Source of the DNA: Thermothelomyces thermophilus ATCC 42464
Taxonomy: Eukaryota > Ascomycota > Sordariomycetes > Sordariales > Chaetomiaceae
NCBI RefSeq assembly: GCF_000226095.1
Contig: NC_016475.1
Coordinates: 496,001-560,000, forward strand
Reading direction: 5' to 3'
Length of the DNA stretch: 64,000 nt
The position numbers and the translations under genes are program-made. A model generated the notes under the pieces. That model was not told the origin of the DNA, made no database searches, and saw only the letters and a list, made by a program, of their open reading frames with translations. Positions 45,833 through 58,900 of the stretch are shown here, one piece after another (the first letter of the stretch is position 1; every line of letters starts with the position of its first letter).

Positions 45833-48800
45833 TTTCGACTACCTTCTTACTAGTAGCAACTCCCTTAGGGAGTTATTAACAACAAAGTTATGACAGACTT
45901 AAGAGTATATAGGCCCTTAGGCCTAGTAGAATTATAGGAACTTGTCCGCTCCCTCTAAGTAGCCATAGAATAGTAGAATACTACGATTAACTCCCTCCAG
46001 GCATCTTAAACCTAGCCTATTCTAACCCCTAAGTCGGCTAGGGTGCTCCTTGAAGCTTAGCGACCACAACGGAAACGCCTCCCTACCGGACAACCTTTCG
46101 ACGGCAAAAAGGAACTCTTTGTGGTATGGAAGAGCACGATAGAATATATTCTTATGGCTAACAGAGATTTTATCGGCTCTAATCATGATTAATAGGTCTT
46201 TATCTAGGGAAACCTCTTATACTAGGTATAGACCTAAGTCGCGGCCTACTACGAATCTATAGGCCTAAAGGTTAGGTACGACCTGACCTAGTTTCTCTAA
46301 TATCTTAAGGGCATCTTCTCTGACCCCTATAAGAAGATAGTAGCCTTGTTAGAACTGGAATTCCTATAATAGAGGGATAACGAACCGTTTACCGCCTTTA
46401 TCGTTTAGTTTAAGGCTAAGTTATCGAAGGTAGGCAGCCTCCTTTAGAACGATAAGATACGCTTAATCAAATTACAATAATACCTCTCTTTAAGACTTAA
46501 ATATATAGTAGTTAGATGAGGAATTCCCTGAGATAATTATATAATGGCTATTAAGAAATACTATAAGATTACTATAGATCTTAAGGCTCCCTGCCTAGGG
46601 GATAAATACTAGCGGATACGAGGGTAGCGGGCGGCACCTAAACTATAGAGGGAAAGGGATATAAAAGGAGATATACCGATGACTAGGATGAACTTATCCT
46701 ATACTAACCTATAGAAGAAGGGACCTATTAGGAATTAGGTAGGTTATTATAGGGGTAACGCCCTAAGGGCAAAGTAGGTTAGTTAGGAAATATATATAGC
46801 CTAGTAGGCAGCCGGAGTATACATTCAATATAGATAGAAGGGATACTTTATCGCCAAATATAACTTCGCCCTAGCTATAAGGCCAGGGTAGTAGAACTAG
46901 TCAAGGACCGATATTAATGCCTTAGAGGCCAAGGAATAGAAGGAAGATAATAACCTGTCTAACAAAGAAGATAGGGAGTAGGGAAAAGAGTAGCCCCTAA
47001 GCAAAGTCTTATAAGGGGGCTAGAAGACTACGACTACCTAGAAGACAAGTTCGTAGAGATTAGCGAAAGAATAGATAGACCTCCTTTTCTTATTCTAATC
47101 TTTCTTAACTCTGCCGGCTTTATAAACGCTTAAGTGGATAGTAGATATTCTAGCTATAGCGCTATTAGCAAAAGAATATACTAAAAGCTTAGAATCGAGT
47201 AGATTAGTTTGCCTACTATACGTACCCTTAGGACCATGACTAGGCTATAACTAGACTAAAAGATCACTTAGATAGCCTATATTACGATAGATATTAATGG
47301 CTAGGAGAGCTAGGCCGCGTTCTATATAGTCCCTAGACTTATATATGACGTTATACTAGGCCTCCTATAGATAGAATACTAGGAGGTTATACCAGATATA
47401 TATATAGGTATTCTTAAGATTAGAATATAACTAGGACTACTTATCTATAAGATCTCTTTATAGCCGAGATAGATAGGAATCTCTTAAATAATAGGTATGA
47501 TCTTTATAGGTATAGTATAAAGGGTATAGAAAAAGAAGACTTCTAATACCTTCCTAGTCATTAGTATCTAGGAGATGATAACTATCCTAGAATCAAGGCA
47601 TTAATTTGACAGAGATAGCCTAGGAAATAAGGACACCTGACCTAAGCCTGGTATAGAGTTAAAGGTTATCTTACTAGACAAACTTTATAACTTTGCCGAC
47701 CTCTTTAATAAGGAGAAAGCTAGTAGACTTCCCTTATATTATAATATAGCTAACTATTATATCAAATTAAAGGAAGGCCTAGACGGAAAGATTCCTAAAC
47801 TCTTATAAGGGCCTCTCTATAATATGCTATAAGATTATTTATTAGAAGTCTAGAAGTAAGTCGTTAACTTGCTAGATAAGAGATAGATCTAAGCTAGCTC
47901 TTCCTTAGCTACTACCCTTATCCTCCTAATAAAGAAAGTAGATGGAGGATAAAGGTTCTATATTGACTATTAGGCACTAAATAAGATTATAAAGCAAGAT
48001 TAGTATCCCCTTCCGCTTATTAAGGAGATACTTTGCTCCCTAGCCGGCGCTAAGTAGTTTATGAAGCTTAACATCTAGGTAGCCTTTTACTATATCTGGA
48101 TCATAGAAGGCTATAAATATTTAATAGCATTCTAGACCTAGTTTAGCCTCTTTAAGTAGCTTATCTGCCCTTTTAGACTAGTAGATATACCTATAACCTT
48201 CTAACGATATATTAATAACGCTTTTAGCTTGACATTTGGAGACTTTATAATAGTATACCTTAATGATATCTTAATCTATACTTTAGGTAGTAGGAAAGAT
48301 TATATAAGGTAGGTAAGGGATATACTCTAAAGACTATAGAAAGTAAGGCTTATACTAGACCTTAAGAAGTATATATTTACTATAAAAGAAGTTAAATATC
48401 TTAGCTATATTATAGAGGTAGGGGCTTAGGTTTATCTAGACCCTAAAACGCTAGCTACTATCTGTAAGTAAGAGGCACTATATAAGGTTCGGGGAGTATA
48501 GAGCTTCCTAGGGTTTGTAAACTTCTACTAAGACTTTATCCCTAACTTCTCTAAGTTGACCGTACCCTTGATATGGTTAACTTGTAAGAATACCCTATTT
48601 TAGTAGGGGACCGAGGAGTAAGAGGCCTTTAAAGCTCTTAAGATAGCTTTTATATCGGAACCTGTCCTAGTATAATAGGATCCTAAATAGGAGATAGTAC
48701 TTGAGGTAGACTGCTCTAGGATAGTGTTAAGAGGGTGCTTATCCTAATAGGGAGAAGACAAGGTCCTATATCCTATAGCCTATTATTCTGTAAAGTTGTC

Positions 48801-50523
48801 CCTGGCTAAACAGAACTATACGATCTATAACAAGGAACTGCTTGCGATTATCTCATATCTAAAAGCCTAGTCGGCTAAACTTTATAGTATTACTACCCCC
48901 TTTTAGATCCTAACTAACTATAAAAACCTTAAATACTTCTCTTAGCCTTATTTAATTAGCGAATAGCAAGCTTAATAGGCTAAAATACTCTCCCTCTTTA
49001 ACTTTAAATTTCGTTACTAACTGGGATTATAAGCTTCCTATCCTAATACGTTATCCTACTATAAATAAGATTACTCTAAGGATATATAATATATAGTATA
49101 ACTCCTCCCTACCATTCGGATAGAGATAGCTAGTACCTTATTATTACCTAAAATATATTACCTGCCAAAGGGGAGTACCATTTTTACAGATGTATAGCTT
49201 ATAGCCTTATAAGATAAGGGAGTTATTAAGGATAAACACTATATATACTAGCTCCAGGCCGTCCGAGATAGAGCCTGAAAATTTCCGAAGGAGGCGAATA
49301 TAGCGTAGACCTAGATTACAGATTGCTCCCTTAATATATAGGGTACCTTTTAGTTCTAAGGTAGACTCTAGCTTCCTATATAGGAGCTACTTATAACTAC
49401 CATTCTTTAACTTGTCTATGACTCCCCTATATTAGGCTACCTAGGGAGGAACAGGTTGTTTAAAATACTCTAACAGGACTACCATTAGGACTTTATATCC
49501 CTAGACATGAAGAGATTTACAAGGAACTATTATACGTGTCGAAGGGCCAAGGTTTTACGTTAACTACGACAAGGACTCCTCTAGCCCCTACCTATCGCTA
49601 ACCGCTTCTAGAAACAGATTTCTATCGATTTTATAGTCGATCTCCCCATATAAGATAAGAATTTACCCTAGTACCTTATAGTAATTACCGACCGGCTGTT
49701 AAAATACATCTAGCTCGAAGCTATATCCTTAATAGGAGCTAAGGCGTATATGCTCTAGTTCCGGGACGTATAGTAGCGGTTTTATAGATTTCCGACACAA
49801 ATTATCACTGACCGTGGTTTAGACTGGCTTAGCTAGTTTTAGACCACTCTCTATAAGACTGTCGGGATCAAGTAGCTACTGTTAATAGCCTATTATCTAT
49901 AGATGGATAGAGGTATAGAACGTGTAAACTAGGAGGTATAGACTATCTTACGGATTATAGTTTCCTTTGCCTAGTATGACTAGCCTAAGTATCTACCTAT
50001 ATACTAGCTTGTAATTAATAACTATGACTTGATAGTAACTAGGATAAGTGTAAGCTACCTCCTCTACGGTTATAATATAAGTCTGATATAGTTTCCTAAG
50101 CTACTAGATACTCTTGCCTTAACCTTATAAGGAAGAGCTACCAATTTCTTACATTACCTAAGAGAAGGTATAGAATGGACCTAGGCTACCATTATATATA
50201 TATAGTAGCGCTAGCAAGAAAACGCTAATCGTTCTTAACGCTTAGCTAAGAGATTTAAAGTAAGGGATAAAGTATAGCTATCCTTATATAATATTAAGAC
50301 TAACCGCCCTAGCTATAAACTTGACTAGGTTAACGCTAAGTATAAGGTAATTACGGTACTAACGCTACTAATAGTGACTCTAAATATTCCTTATAGCCTC
50401 TACCCTACCTTCTATATTAACCTTGTCAAGCGTACCGTGTCCGACCTACTACCTTTATAATGTATGTTAGATTTCTAACCGGACCTAGTATTAGAACTCT
50501 CCTAGGAGGGACTACTATAGGAA

Positions 50524-50664
50524 GAATACAAAGTGGAAGCGGTCCTTGCGGCCAGGAACATAAGGGGGAGAGGAAATCGACGTAACGTACTAGTAAAATA
50601 GAAGGGATATAATACCTTAACTTAGGAACCGTTAGAAAATCTAGAAAATACTAAGGCGCTTAAT
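50524..50664 (+). other. Chromodomain-coding segment of the chromovirus
   Basis: The translated segment begins EYKVEAVLAARNIRGRGN and continues with a VLVKQKGY and EPLENL block. This matches the chromodomain pattern (a VE.IL start, LVKWKGY, then W-EP-ENL), with Gln where the aromatic cage would have Trp (KQKGY) and again at T-QEP. The stretch itself is stop-poor, unlike neighbouring pol sequence. Confidence 0.75.
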
Positions 50665-50907
50665 ATATTTAAGTAAGAATAAGGGGACGTATATTACTAT
50701 AACGGACCGGTTACAAATAGGAGGTAAGGGAAAGTATAAAAGCAAACGATATAAATTTTTTCATATAGGTAGGCAAACCTAGAGCAAACAAGTAATAGGC
50801 ACGTTATAGCTATATTATAGACATATTATAACCATATTATAGATATACCTATAGAGATAGTCTAATTATAAAAATAAAATAAATATACTAACTAATATAT
50901 AATATAC

Positions 50908-51165
50908 TTACTTTATAACCTCCTCCTCCTTATCCTCCCCCTTTAAAATAATAATTATAACGTTAAAGGTAAGGTCGTTATAGTCACGGACTATATACGC
51001 TACGCACTTGGCAGGCAAGGAAGAGCGGTAGGCATAGGAATGGCCGAAGTCAATCAGCATAGGTATAGGGCATATAGAGGTATAGGAGCAGGCGTAGGAA
51101 GCTGGTAACGAAGTGCCTAGGACATAGGCAATAAGGGCCGTATTAGTATCGACTAAAGCCGACAT
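50908..51165 (-). CDS. Antisense open frame inside the chromovirus, product unknown
   Basis: An 85-codon frame opens with ATG 51165 (MSALVDTNTALIAYVLGTSL) and stops at 50908. It has a compact middle with PASYACSYTSICPIPMLIDFGHS and an acidic-basic end (GEDKEEEVIK). The same minus-strand frame continues upstream to about 51530, broken only by TAG codons at positions that could once have been CAG or TGG, which suggests a longer antisense gene of at least 200 codons before RIP. It lies between pol and the 3' LTR, where some LTR elements carry an extra gene. No family is recognised. The frame now cannot make the longer product. Confidence 0.4.
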   Translation of the reverse strand: MSALVDTNTALIAYVLGTSLPASYACSYTSICPIPMLIDFGHSYAYRSSLPAKCVAYIVRDYNDLTFNVIIIILKGEDKEEEVIK

Positions 51166-52420
51166 ATTCTCGTTTGTATATTACATCTAGCGTAGTATAC
51201 TGTCATTTTATGCTATAGCATAGTATATAAGCTGCCTAGTAGCCTATAGAGTAGGGTCAGGGCCGGTAGTAGGCTAGACAATGTTACTATAGTAGGTAGG
51301 GGTATTAGAGGCAAGGGTAGTAGTAACTAAGGTAAAGTCATTACTAGGGCGATGGGAACTTGCGGCCTAGGCAGGGGCAAAGGCGGCCCGTCCGGGCGTA
51401 CGGTTAGACTAGGCGGCCTTAAAGAGCACAGAGAACGAACGTACTAGCGTAGAGAACTTAGGCGTTAGAACGGTACGATAGGCACCCTAGTTAGTAGTCT
51501 TATAGCAGGTAGGGGAGGCAAAGGTAGTACTAGCTTTATAATAATCTATGATTTTCTTAATGCTTATATATAGGTAGAGGTTATTAGCCTAGAGCTATAG
51601 ATCTTAAATATAGCTCCTATAGCTCTTATAGTATATTATATAGGAAGCGCCCTAACCTTAGATATACTTAATATTATTACCTCTTAGAAGTTAATTAACG
51701 TATAGTAGGTAATATTACTACTTCTTAGGCTATAGCTTAAACTCCTTATTAGAAGAGTTGCCTTTAATAGTATACCTACTAAAGGAGAGGTTAATATTCT
51801 TATACTATAAAATAAGGAGTTAGTCTATACTTTATATATATATATAATAGCTAAAAATCAATATAATAAAGGGAAAACTTATATAGTAATCTTTATTCTT
51901 ATTACTACTAAGGTAGTAACTACTATTACTATTACTAAGTAAACTAATAGCTATCGATATACTAGATAGATATTAATTAAAAAAAAAAGTTAAAGGTATA
52001 ATAAAGGTATAGGTAATAAGTATAGTTATAAGAGGCAAAGGCAATTAAAGGATATAAAGGAAGAGGAAAGTTAGTTATAAGAGAGAGAATTAGGAAAGGG
52101 AGGGAACTAGAAGAGGTATTTATAGGTATAGGAAGGGGGTAATAAGGGAGTACATAGGACCTAGGCAAATTCCTTATTATATATATAACTTACTACTACA
52201 CGTACAGGTCATATTATTCTAATAATAAAGGGAAGGAGGTACAGGTTTCATCCGAACTCGAACAGCTGCCTATTCGTGTATAATACGCCATTATATATAC
52301 GGGTTATATTATCATAGCGACAAAGAGCAGAAGGCACGGAACCTACTTACACGCCCGACGCGTATGGCATATTATAGGGCAGGTCGGCCTGGCAGCCGCG
52401 AAGAAAGAGGGGGGGGGGTA

Positions 52421-52746
52421 TGTTATAGGCCCGGGCTGCACCTGGGCTGGACAATGCCGGGCTTTGCCTAGGCACGGAACGGACCTACCTTGCCCTACCT
52501 ACCCTACCCTACGGGTCCGTAGAGCGTTCGTTACTCGTTTGTAACTTATCCGGTGGATACGTGGCCAAGGCCTGGTTAGCGCCTAACCTAGCGCCTAACT
52601 AGGCCTTACCTAGGCTATATATATATATATTGGTTAAAAGGTACTTTTCTATATAACTCTTGTATTCTTCCTCCTTTTTCTCCCTAAGGTAGTTAAATAA
52701 AACATTATATACTCATCTGTAGATACTATAAGGCTAGTATATTATA
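52421..52746 (+). repeat. Chromovirus 3' LTR
   Basis: Partner of 45506-45832, 326 bp, starting TGTTATAGGCC. It keeps GC-rich blocks (cccgggctgcacctgggctgg) that are mutated in the 5' LTR. A polypurine tract precedes it. Confidence 0.88.
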
Positions 52747-52760
52747 TATATAACTACTAG

Positions 52761-52993
52761 TAGGTTATATCTAACTGACCTACTAATAGGGATAATAAGC
52801 TAGAGTATTAATATATATTTAGATAGTATCTCTAAGTGCCTCTAGCACTTAGAACAATTAACGTATCTTATTACTACTTCCATAGACCTTACTAGTTGGT
52901 CTAGGAGTGCCGCCTATAGTGTAAATACCACTATAGTGTTGTTCCTTTATAGCCTTTCTAAGCTATACTAATTATAGCTACCAAGCTATAGCA
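52761..52993 (+). repeat. Gypsy-C 5' LTR
   Basis: The 233-bp segment starts taggttatat (TGGGTCAGAT in the solo copy) and ends gctatagca. It aligns end to end with 27723-27953. Its plus-strand orientation is supported by the primer-binding-like TGG two bases after its end and by the plus-strand coding sequence downstream. Confidence 0.7.
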
Positions 52994-55900
52994 AGTGGTA
53001 CCTACTACCGGTTCGAATCTACGATCTCGTTGCCAATTATAAGCGTTCGAACGCCATAGGAGACCATTTGCCCTAGGCAAGTGACTATATCCCTCTGCTT
53101 TAAGTAGACGCCTAAATGGTCAAATACGACAGTAATAGTAACTCTATTAAGATCCGATGAACGAGCTTAAACTGTGATAAGCGTATTAGACCTACCGCTT
53201 TGTCGTTAGAAACGCCTATAGGCGTTAGGTTTAGAGGCTTACTCTAATGGAACTTCGAATCCTCGAGCTAGTGGTATCCCTTAAGGAGGCTAATTAGTAC
53301 TTAGCTTATATATAAGACTTTAATAACCATCTGATCGACGAAGATTACCTAGAGTCGTAGAATCTTGATAAATATATATTAAAAGGACTTATAAATTACT
53401 TTATTAAGTACCTTCCCTAACTTTTAGACTAGGCATTTATTTTACTATTATAATTAGAAGTAAGAACTATATTAGAAGTATAAGTTTAGGAGGAATCTTA
53501 ATTTAGGGGACCTTTAGAGACCCTAAAAATACTAAGTCCTAATGGCCTAGTTTAATAATTTACTATACTACTAGAAATAGCCTTATAAAGGATAATACTA
53601 CCTATTAGCCTATTAGATTTACTAAAGGTACTAAGGCCTAAGCTAAACCTAGTAAGTCTAAGTTAATAGGGTAATTAGGCACTAAGTAGACCTATTAGAG
53701 TTACCTAAACCATAATTATAACCGATGTACTAAAGGAACTTCCGGAAAGGGAGGAACCTTAATAGGGGTCTTTTTAAACCCTTCGGCCGATAGCCTATCC
53801 AATAGAAGGATTGCTAATAGCGACGCCGACACCGGCAGGAGATACCCTAACCAGGGGGTATATACCCCTCTTACCATCAGATTTGACCAAGGAGACAATT
53901 ATAAGACTGCTCTAACAGGCTATAGTCAGACTCCTACAGAATGCTATAACCGAACTAATAGACATTAGTTCCCCTTAGCTATAGCTAGTATATATACCGC
54001 TATAACCGGTCACTAACTAGGTATAAAAGATTACTAATATTAGCTTACTCTGGCTAGATGCTGACCAAAAGATTACTAATGGCTAGCTAATTTTCTACTA
54101 TAAGAAGATCCGTTACTATATAGATACTAACCTTTAGATCGAGCGTATCTACGATATGGTTAGAGGAAACGTCTCTAAGGAACTCCTTCTATAGAATAAC
54201 TTATAGGTATTATTTCATAGGTTAACCCTATAATAATATAAATAGTAACTATCGCCTACTAAGAAGGAGACTTTTCGCTTAAGTATAGAGATATAGCTTT
54301 AAAGGATTAAAGAACGGTTTAGCATTTAGTTTAACTAGGTAGGCTAATAGCTAGTTTAGAATAGCTATACTAAGGATGACCTTATTATAGGTAAATTAAT
54401 CTACGAATTTATAATAGACCTTTTCCGTTATACCTAAGTCTAGGGAGATAAGATAAACCACTAGCTTCTAACTAGACTTTGGTTAGTAATGACCTTAGCA
54501 CTCTATAAGCTCTGTCCTAAGCTATAGGAAACAGATATACTTGACTAATACCTCCTTTAGGTTATCAAAAAACAGGAGGTACTATCCGAGGAGCTTAAAG
54601 CCAAAAGAAAGGTATAGAAAGCCGCCGTATTTAACATTAAAGATACCTCTAATAGACTAAACAATAGTAATAGTGATAATACTTCCGAAGATTAAGCTAA
54701 CTAGTTATATACTAAGCTAAGATAAGGTAATTAAGGCTAATAGTACTAGTCTAACCGCTATAGGCAGAGAGAGGAATAGAAACGTAGGTATCTTCTATAA
54801 GGAGAGTGACACTAAAGCCGTAATTAGGAGCCCTGCCTAAAAGACTATAATGACTAAGGCAGAGGCAACCATCCCTAAGGCACTAGAGCTTAGGAAAAGG
54901 GCAGATATAGCGAGCGGAATCCCTACTTCCGACGGTTCCGTCGCTATAGCTAGAAGCGTGTTAATAGGGATAGTACCTACTATTACTATAACACTATAGT
55001 AGTATCTAGCAAGGACAAGAAAGCCAAAGCCGAATATAAGGAGCTTAAAGCTACCGGCTATCTCCTAATCAGTAACTATGAATCCGAGACTAATAGGGAT
55101 AGTAGTGATAGAGAGGTATACTTCCTTAGTATCGCCTAAGAAGACCAAGTCTAGAAAGATAGCAATATCTATAGGCTCTATGAATAATCCTTTGTAAGCT
55201 AAGGAGCGTTATACTACTACCTACGTCAGGATTATAGAAAGAAACTACGCCTACCTAAATTGCCAAAGGAGGACCTTCCCTAGGTAGAGTAGGACTTCGC
55301 GGAAGGAACGGCCATACCGTTAAAATCGACCGAGGAATTGTAATAATAGGAAACTATACTCCTCTCCTTTGAACCTAGCCAAGTGGTAAAAGCCAACCTA
55401 AGTATAGAAATACCCTTCTAATGGCTAAGGAAGACGTCTTATCTATATATCCTAGTTCGAGCTAACCTAGGAGACCAAACTACAGATATCTATTTCAATA
55501 TAGGTAGTTTAACTAACCTAGTTAACTAGATATAGATTACCTAATAGGTAAAGAATCCCTAATGAATTAAGGGCAAACCCTATACCCTTAAGGGAGTTAA
55601 CTCGAAGACTAGGATTAATAAATAGGTCGAATTTGACTTCTATATCCTAGGGGAAGCTAGGAATATACCTATCAACAGATATATCTATATTATAGCTAAT
55701 GTTATTGATAAACTTACTCTAAAGATACTCCTAGGTACCGACTTTATAATAGCTTATAGTGTTAAGATTAACTTTGTTAAGGGCATCTATACCTTTAGAT
55801 TACTAGTAAATATAAAGGTTTATAGGGACGTTATAAGGAAGAACCTTAAGCCTATCTCTTAGAAGGTTACTACTATCCGGTATACCGTTCATTCCTATAT

Positions 55901-58900
55901 ACTCTACCTAGATAGTCAAGACTTACTTTATTCTATTACCTAATAATATCCTAGAGGATAAGTACTTCCACTTTACCGCTAGCCGAGATAGAGTCTAGGA
56001 TGCTATAGTTAACCGGTATATACCCTAGGTAGCTATTGTCAGAAATAATACCGATATCCTTATAGTTATCTAGAAAGGAAATAAGATTAGCCACCTCTTG
56101 GAATAATATAGGGAGGATACCGCCGCCTAAGTTAATACAAGCGGTATAGAGGATATATAGATCGAGGTCTAGGATAGAATCACTAAGCAGGAGCTAAAGG
56201 AAAGGCTAGAGAAAGCCTAGTAAGTATACTACTAAGAAGATACTAGCAATAACGGCTAGGATCTTTAGCTACCGAATAAAGTTAACTTTTATACCTTATC
56301 CTATAGTATTAGGAAACCTAACGATATCCTGGCTATTAAAAGCAAGGATAGCATTAGCATTACTAATATAAATCCTAAGTTCGTACTTAAGGTAAAGGAA
56401 CTTTTAGATAGATATAATCTTTACTGTAATAAGGGAATTGTACCAATGCTAGAAAGCCAGAAGATGCGGATTAACTTGGTTAACGGATGGTAAAAGCAAG
56501 TCTGTACGGTCAGACCGTACCTAATAGGGCTTAAAGACCGTAAGGCTCTAGACAAGCATTATAATTAGCTCTAGGCATCTGGTAGATTCACTTTTATAGA
56601 TAAACTAACCCCTATTACGTGCCTAGCATTCATTGTATAGAGGAAGGTTACCGAAAAGCTAGGAGTAAAGGTCAAGAAGAGCCAAAGTATAGTCAACCTA
56701 TGACCGCTAAATGTAATCATTGTTCTAGATGTTTACCCCTTGCCTAACCAGGACGATATTATAGCTACTATGGTTAATAACAAGTTCTTTACGGCCCTAG
56801 ATGCCTTAGGATTTTTCTACTAATTGCTAGTTACTAAGGAGTATAGTAACTATATAGTAGTTATAAGCTACTACGGTCTAGAAAAATCTAACGTAGTGCT
56901 TATAGGTTTTAAAAATATACCTATATTTGTATAACGCTATATAGATAGACTTTTCCTTAAATACCGCTATTTTGTCAAGGTATATATCGATAATATCATT
57001 ATCTTTAGCAAAACAGAGAAGGAATACCTAAAATACCTATATATCATTTACAAAATCCTTGACAAGGCCTATATCTATATTAATACTACCAAATCCTTTA
57101 TAGGTTACCTAGCTATAAAACTCCTTAGGTATATTATAAATGGCAAAGGTATTACCAAAACCGACGACTATATTACCACCTTTAAGAAGCTAAAGTTTCC
57201 AGATACCCTCGATAGCTTAGAGCACTATCTTAGAATAGCCGGATAGCTTAGGAAGGGCATTCTATAGTTTAATGCTAAAGTAAGGCCACTCTAAGCCTGG
57301 AAGATGGCACTAATAGCAGCCGCCCGGAAGGAAGGAAAATTAAACCCTAGAAAGGCTAAACGTGCCCGGAAAGCGGTTATATCTACCGTCAAATTCACCC
57401 TAACCAAGGAAGAGCTTAAATCTTTCCGACTACTACAAGAGCACTTATATAACTAGGAATTCCTCTATTACCACCGCCTAGAAAAGCTACTATTCCTAAA
57501 GTTAGATGCCTACCGTAACGGCTATAGTATTATTACTTTCCAACCTAAGGGTAACTAGGATAGAGAGAAGATTCTTAGTAAGGACATTCCTACTAGTAAG
57601 GTATAACCTATCCTGTTTATGTCAAGAGCAACTACTAACGTAGAAAAACGCTATAAATCTATTAAGGCAGAGATTGCTATACTTGTCTAGGTAATTAGGA
57701 AGCTTAGGAAGATGGTCTAATCGAATAGGTATCTAGTCAATGTCTTTACTAATTATACTCTCATAAAAGGGATTGTAAAGTATATATCCCTAATTACGAT
57801 AGATCTAGCTAAGGCTAATCTTAAGCTAGCTAATACTATTAATTACCTATCTAGGTTTAACCTTAATATCTTCTATATCCTAGGGACCTTAAATGTTATA
57901 CCTAATATACTATTAAGATTGCCTATATAGGAATAGAAGGATCCGAAGGTCAAGGATAGCCTGGCCGACGAACTTAGAGATATCTAGAGTAAGTAGCAGG
58001 ATAAGGATATCTTTATAGTAGATACAACTATTATAGAACCAGTACTTAATGACAAGTTCAGGGCTAAGATTATTACTAGCTATCCTAAGGACCGTAAGTA
58101 CGGACCTATCTACTATATACTCTATGAAAACGAGAAGGACCTGGTTAGAAATGACCAGAATAGGGTTAGGAAGCGTAGATGGCCAAAACTACCTGCGGGA
58201 CCGTTCGAATTAACGGACAGGCTACTTTTCTATATCGACTTTGATGGCACTAGGAGACTTTACCTACCGGAAAGCTATATTAACCTAATCCTTCAAATCG
58301 TTTATAATGATATATACCATTTCGGTAAGAACAAGATAATGAACGAGCTTATAGCTATCTATTTCCGTAAGAAGGCTTGGAAAGTTTCAAAGTTCGTATG
58401 GTACTACAAGGTATACTAGGCAAACTCGACCAACCGGAACCTACCACTAGGGGAACTCTAGCCAATTTAGACCTAGCTAATACTATACTATACGGTAGCT
58501 ATAGACTTTATTACTAACTTGCTACCGGTACCGACTGTTAGGACCTTTTGGTCACTTAAAGGCTATACCCCAGTAGATATACTCTATACTATAATGTACA
58601 AGTTTAGTAAGAAGAAGCTACTTATAGTAGGCCGCCAGACATATATAGCTAAGGAATAGGTAACTATACTCCTAAGGACCTAGATGTTTACCGACTAGGG
58701 TATACCTACCTAGATCATTAGCGATCGTAACCCTAAGTTTACATCCGACCTATAGAAGGAAATATTCTTATTATTAGGAACCAAGCTATTATTTTCTATA
58801 GCCTACTACTTACAAACCGATGGCTAGTCCGAACGAACGAACTAGACGGTAGAAATCGTACTTAGAATGAACTTTATAACTAATTCTGACCGCTTATAGG

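Larger units (their letters stand above)
45506..52746 (+). mobile_element. Chromovirus-type Ty3/Gypsy retrotransposon with chromodomain, RIP-inactivated
   Basis: The 7.2-kb element has LTRs at 45506-45832 and 52421-52746 and a target duplication catat/tatat (45501-45505 and 52747-52751) that differs by one C-to-T change. A G-rich polypurine tract (52399-52418) ends two bases before the right LTR. The plus strand encodes Gag with a decayed zinc knuckle near 46815-46865, protease near 47270, reverse transcriptase (VYLNDILIYT, 48256-48267 at the catalytic box), RNase H, integrase (QIITDRGLDWLSQF near 49800), and a C-terminal chromodomain at 50524-50664 (YKVEAVLAARN, KQKGYNTLTQEPLENL). Chromodomains target such elements to heterochromatin. 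TAG/TAA codons break all frames. About 1.7 kb between the chromodomain and the right LTR carries an antisense frame. Confidence 0.88.
37333..52760 (-). mobile_element. Ty1/copia retrotransposon, split by three later insertions
   Basis: Parts of one minus-strand copia element lie at 45505-43336, 37883-37333 and probably 52760-52747. Reading downward, the end of integrase is followed by a linker region, then reverse transcriptase with the catalytic motif FFYINNIVITY (YVDD-type box at 44109-44120). RNase H follows (IKLKYMDIYNY), and the usual tail IANSLTKAL at about 37735-37760. The RNase H frame crosses directly from 43351 to 37868 once the LINE and one target copy are removed. The left edge, tgttggaac at 37333, is a typical copia LTR end, so 37333 to about 37690 is taken as the 3' LTR. 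Gag and the integrase core are missing from the window. Many TAG/TAA codons make it inactive. Confidence 0.8.

Noticed and set aside
52996-53075. A functional tRNA gene on the minus strand
   Set aside because: TTCGAA and CCA-like pieces are present, but acceptor and T stems do not pair, so it is not a tRNA gene; kept only as a possible primer-binding extension.
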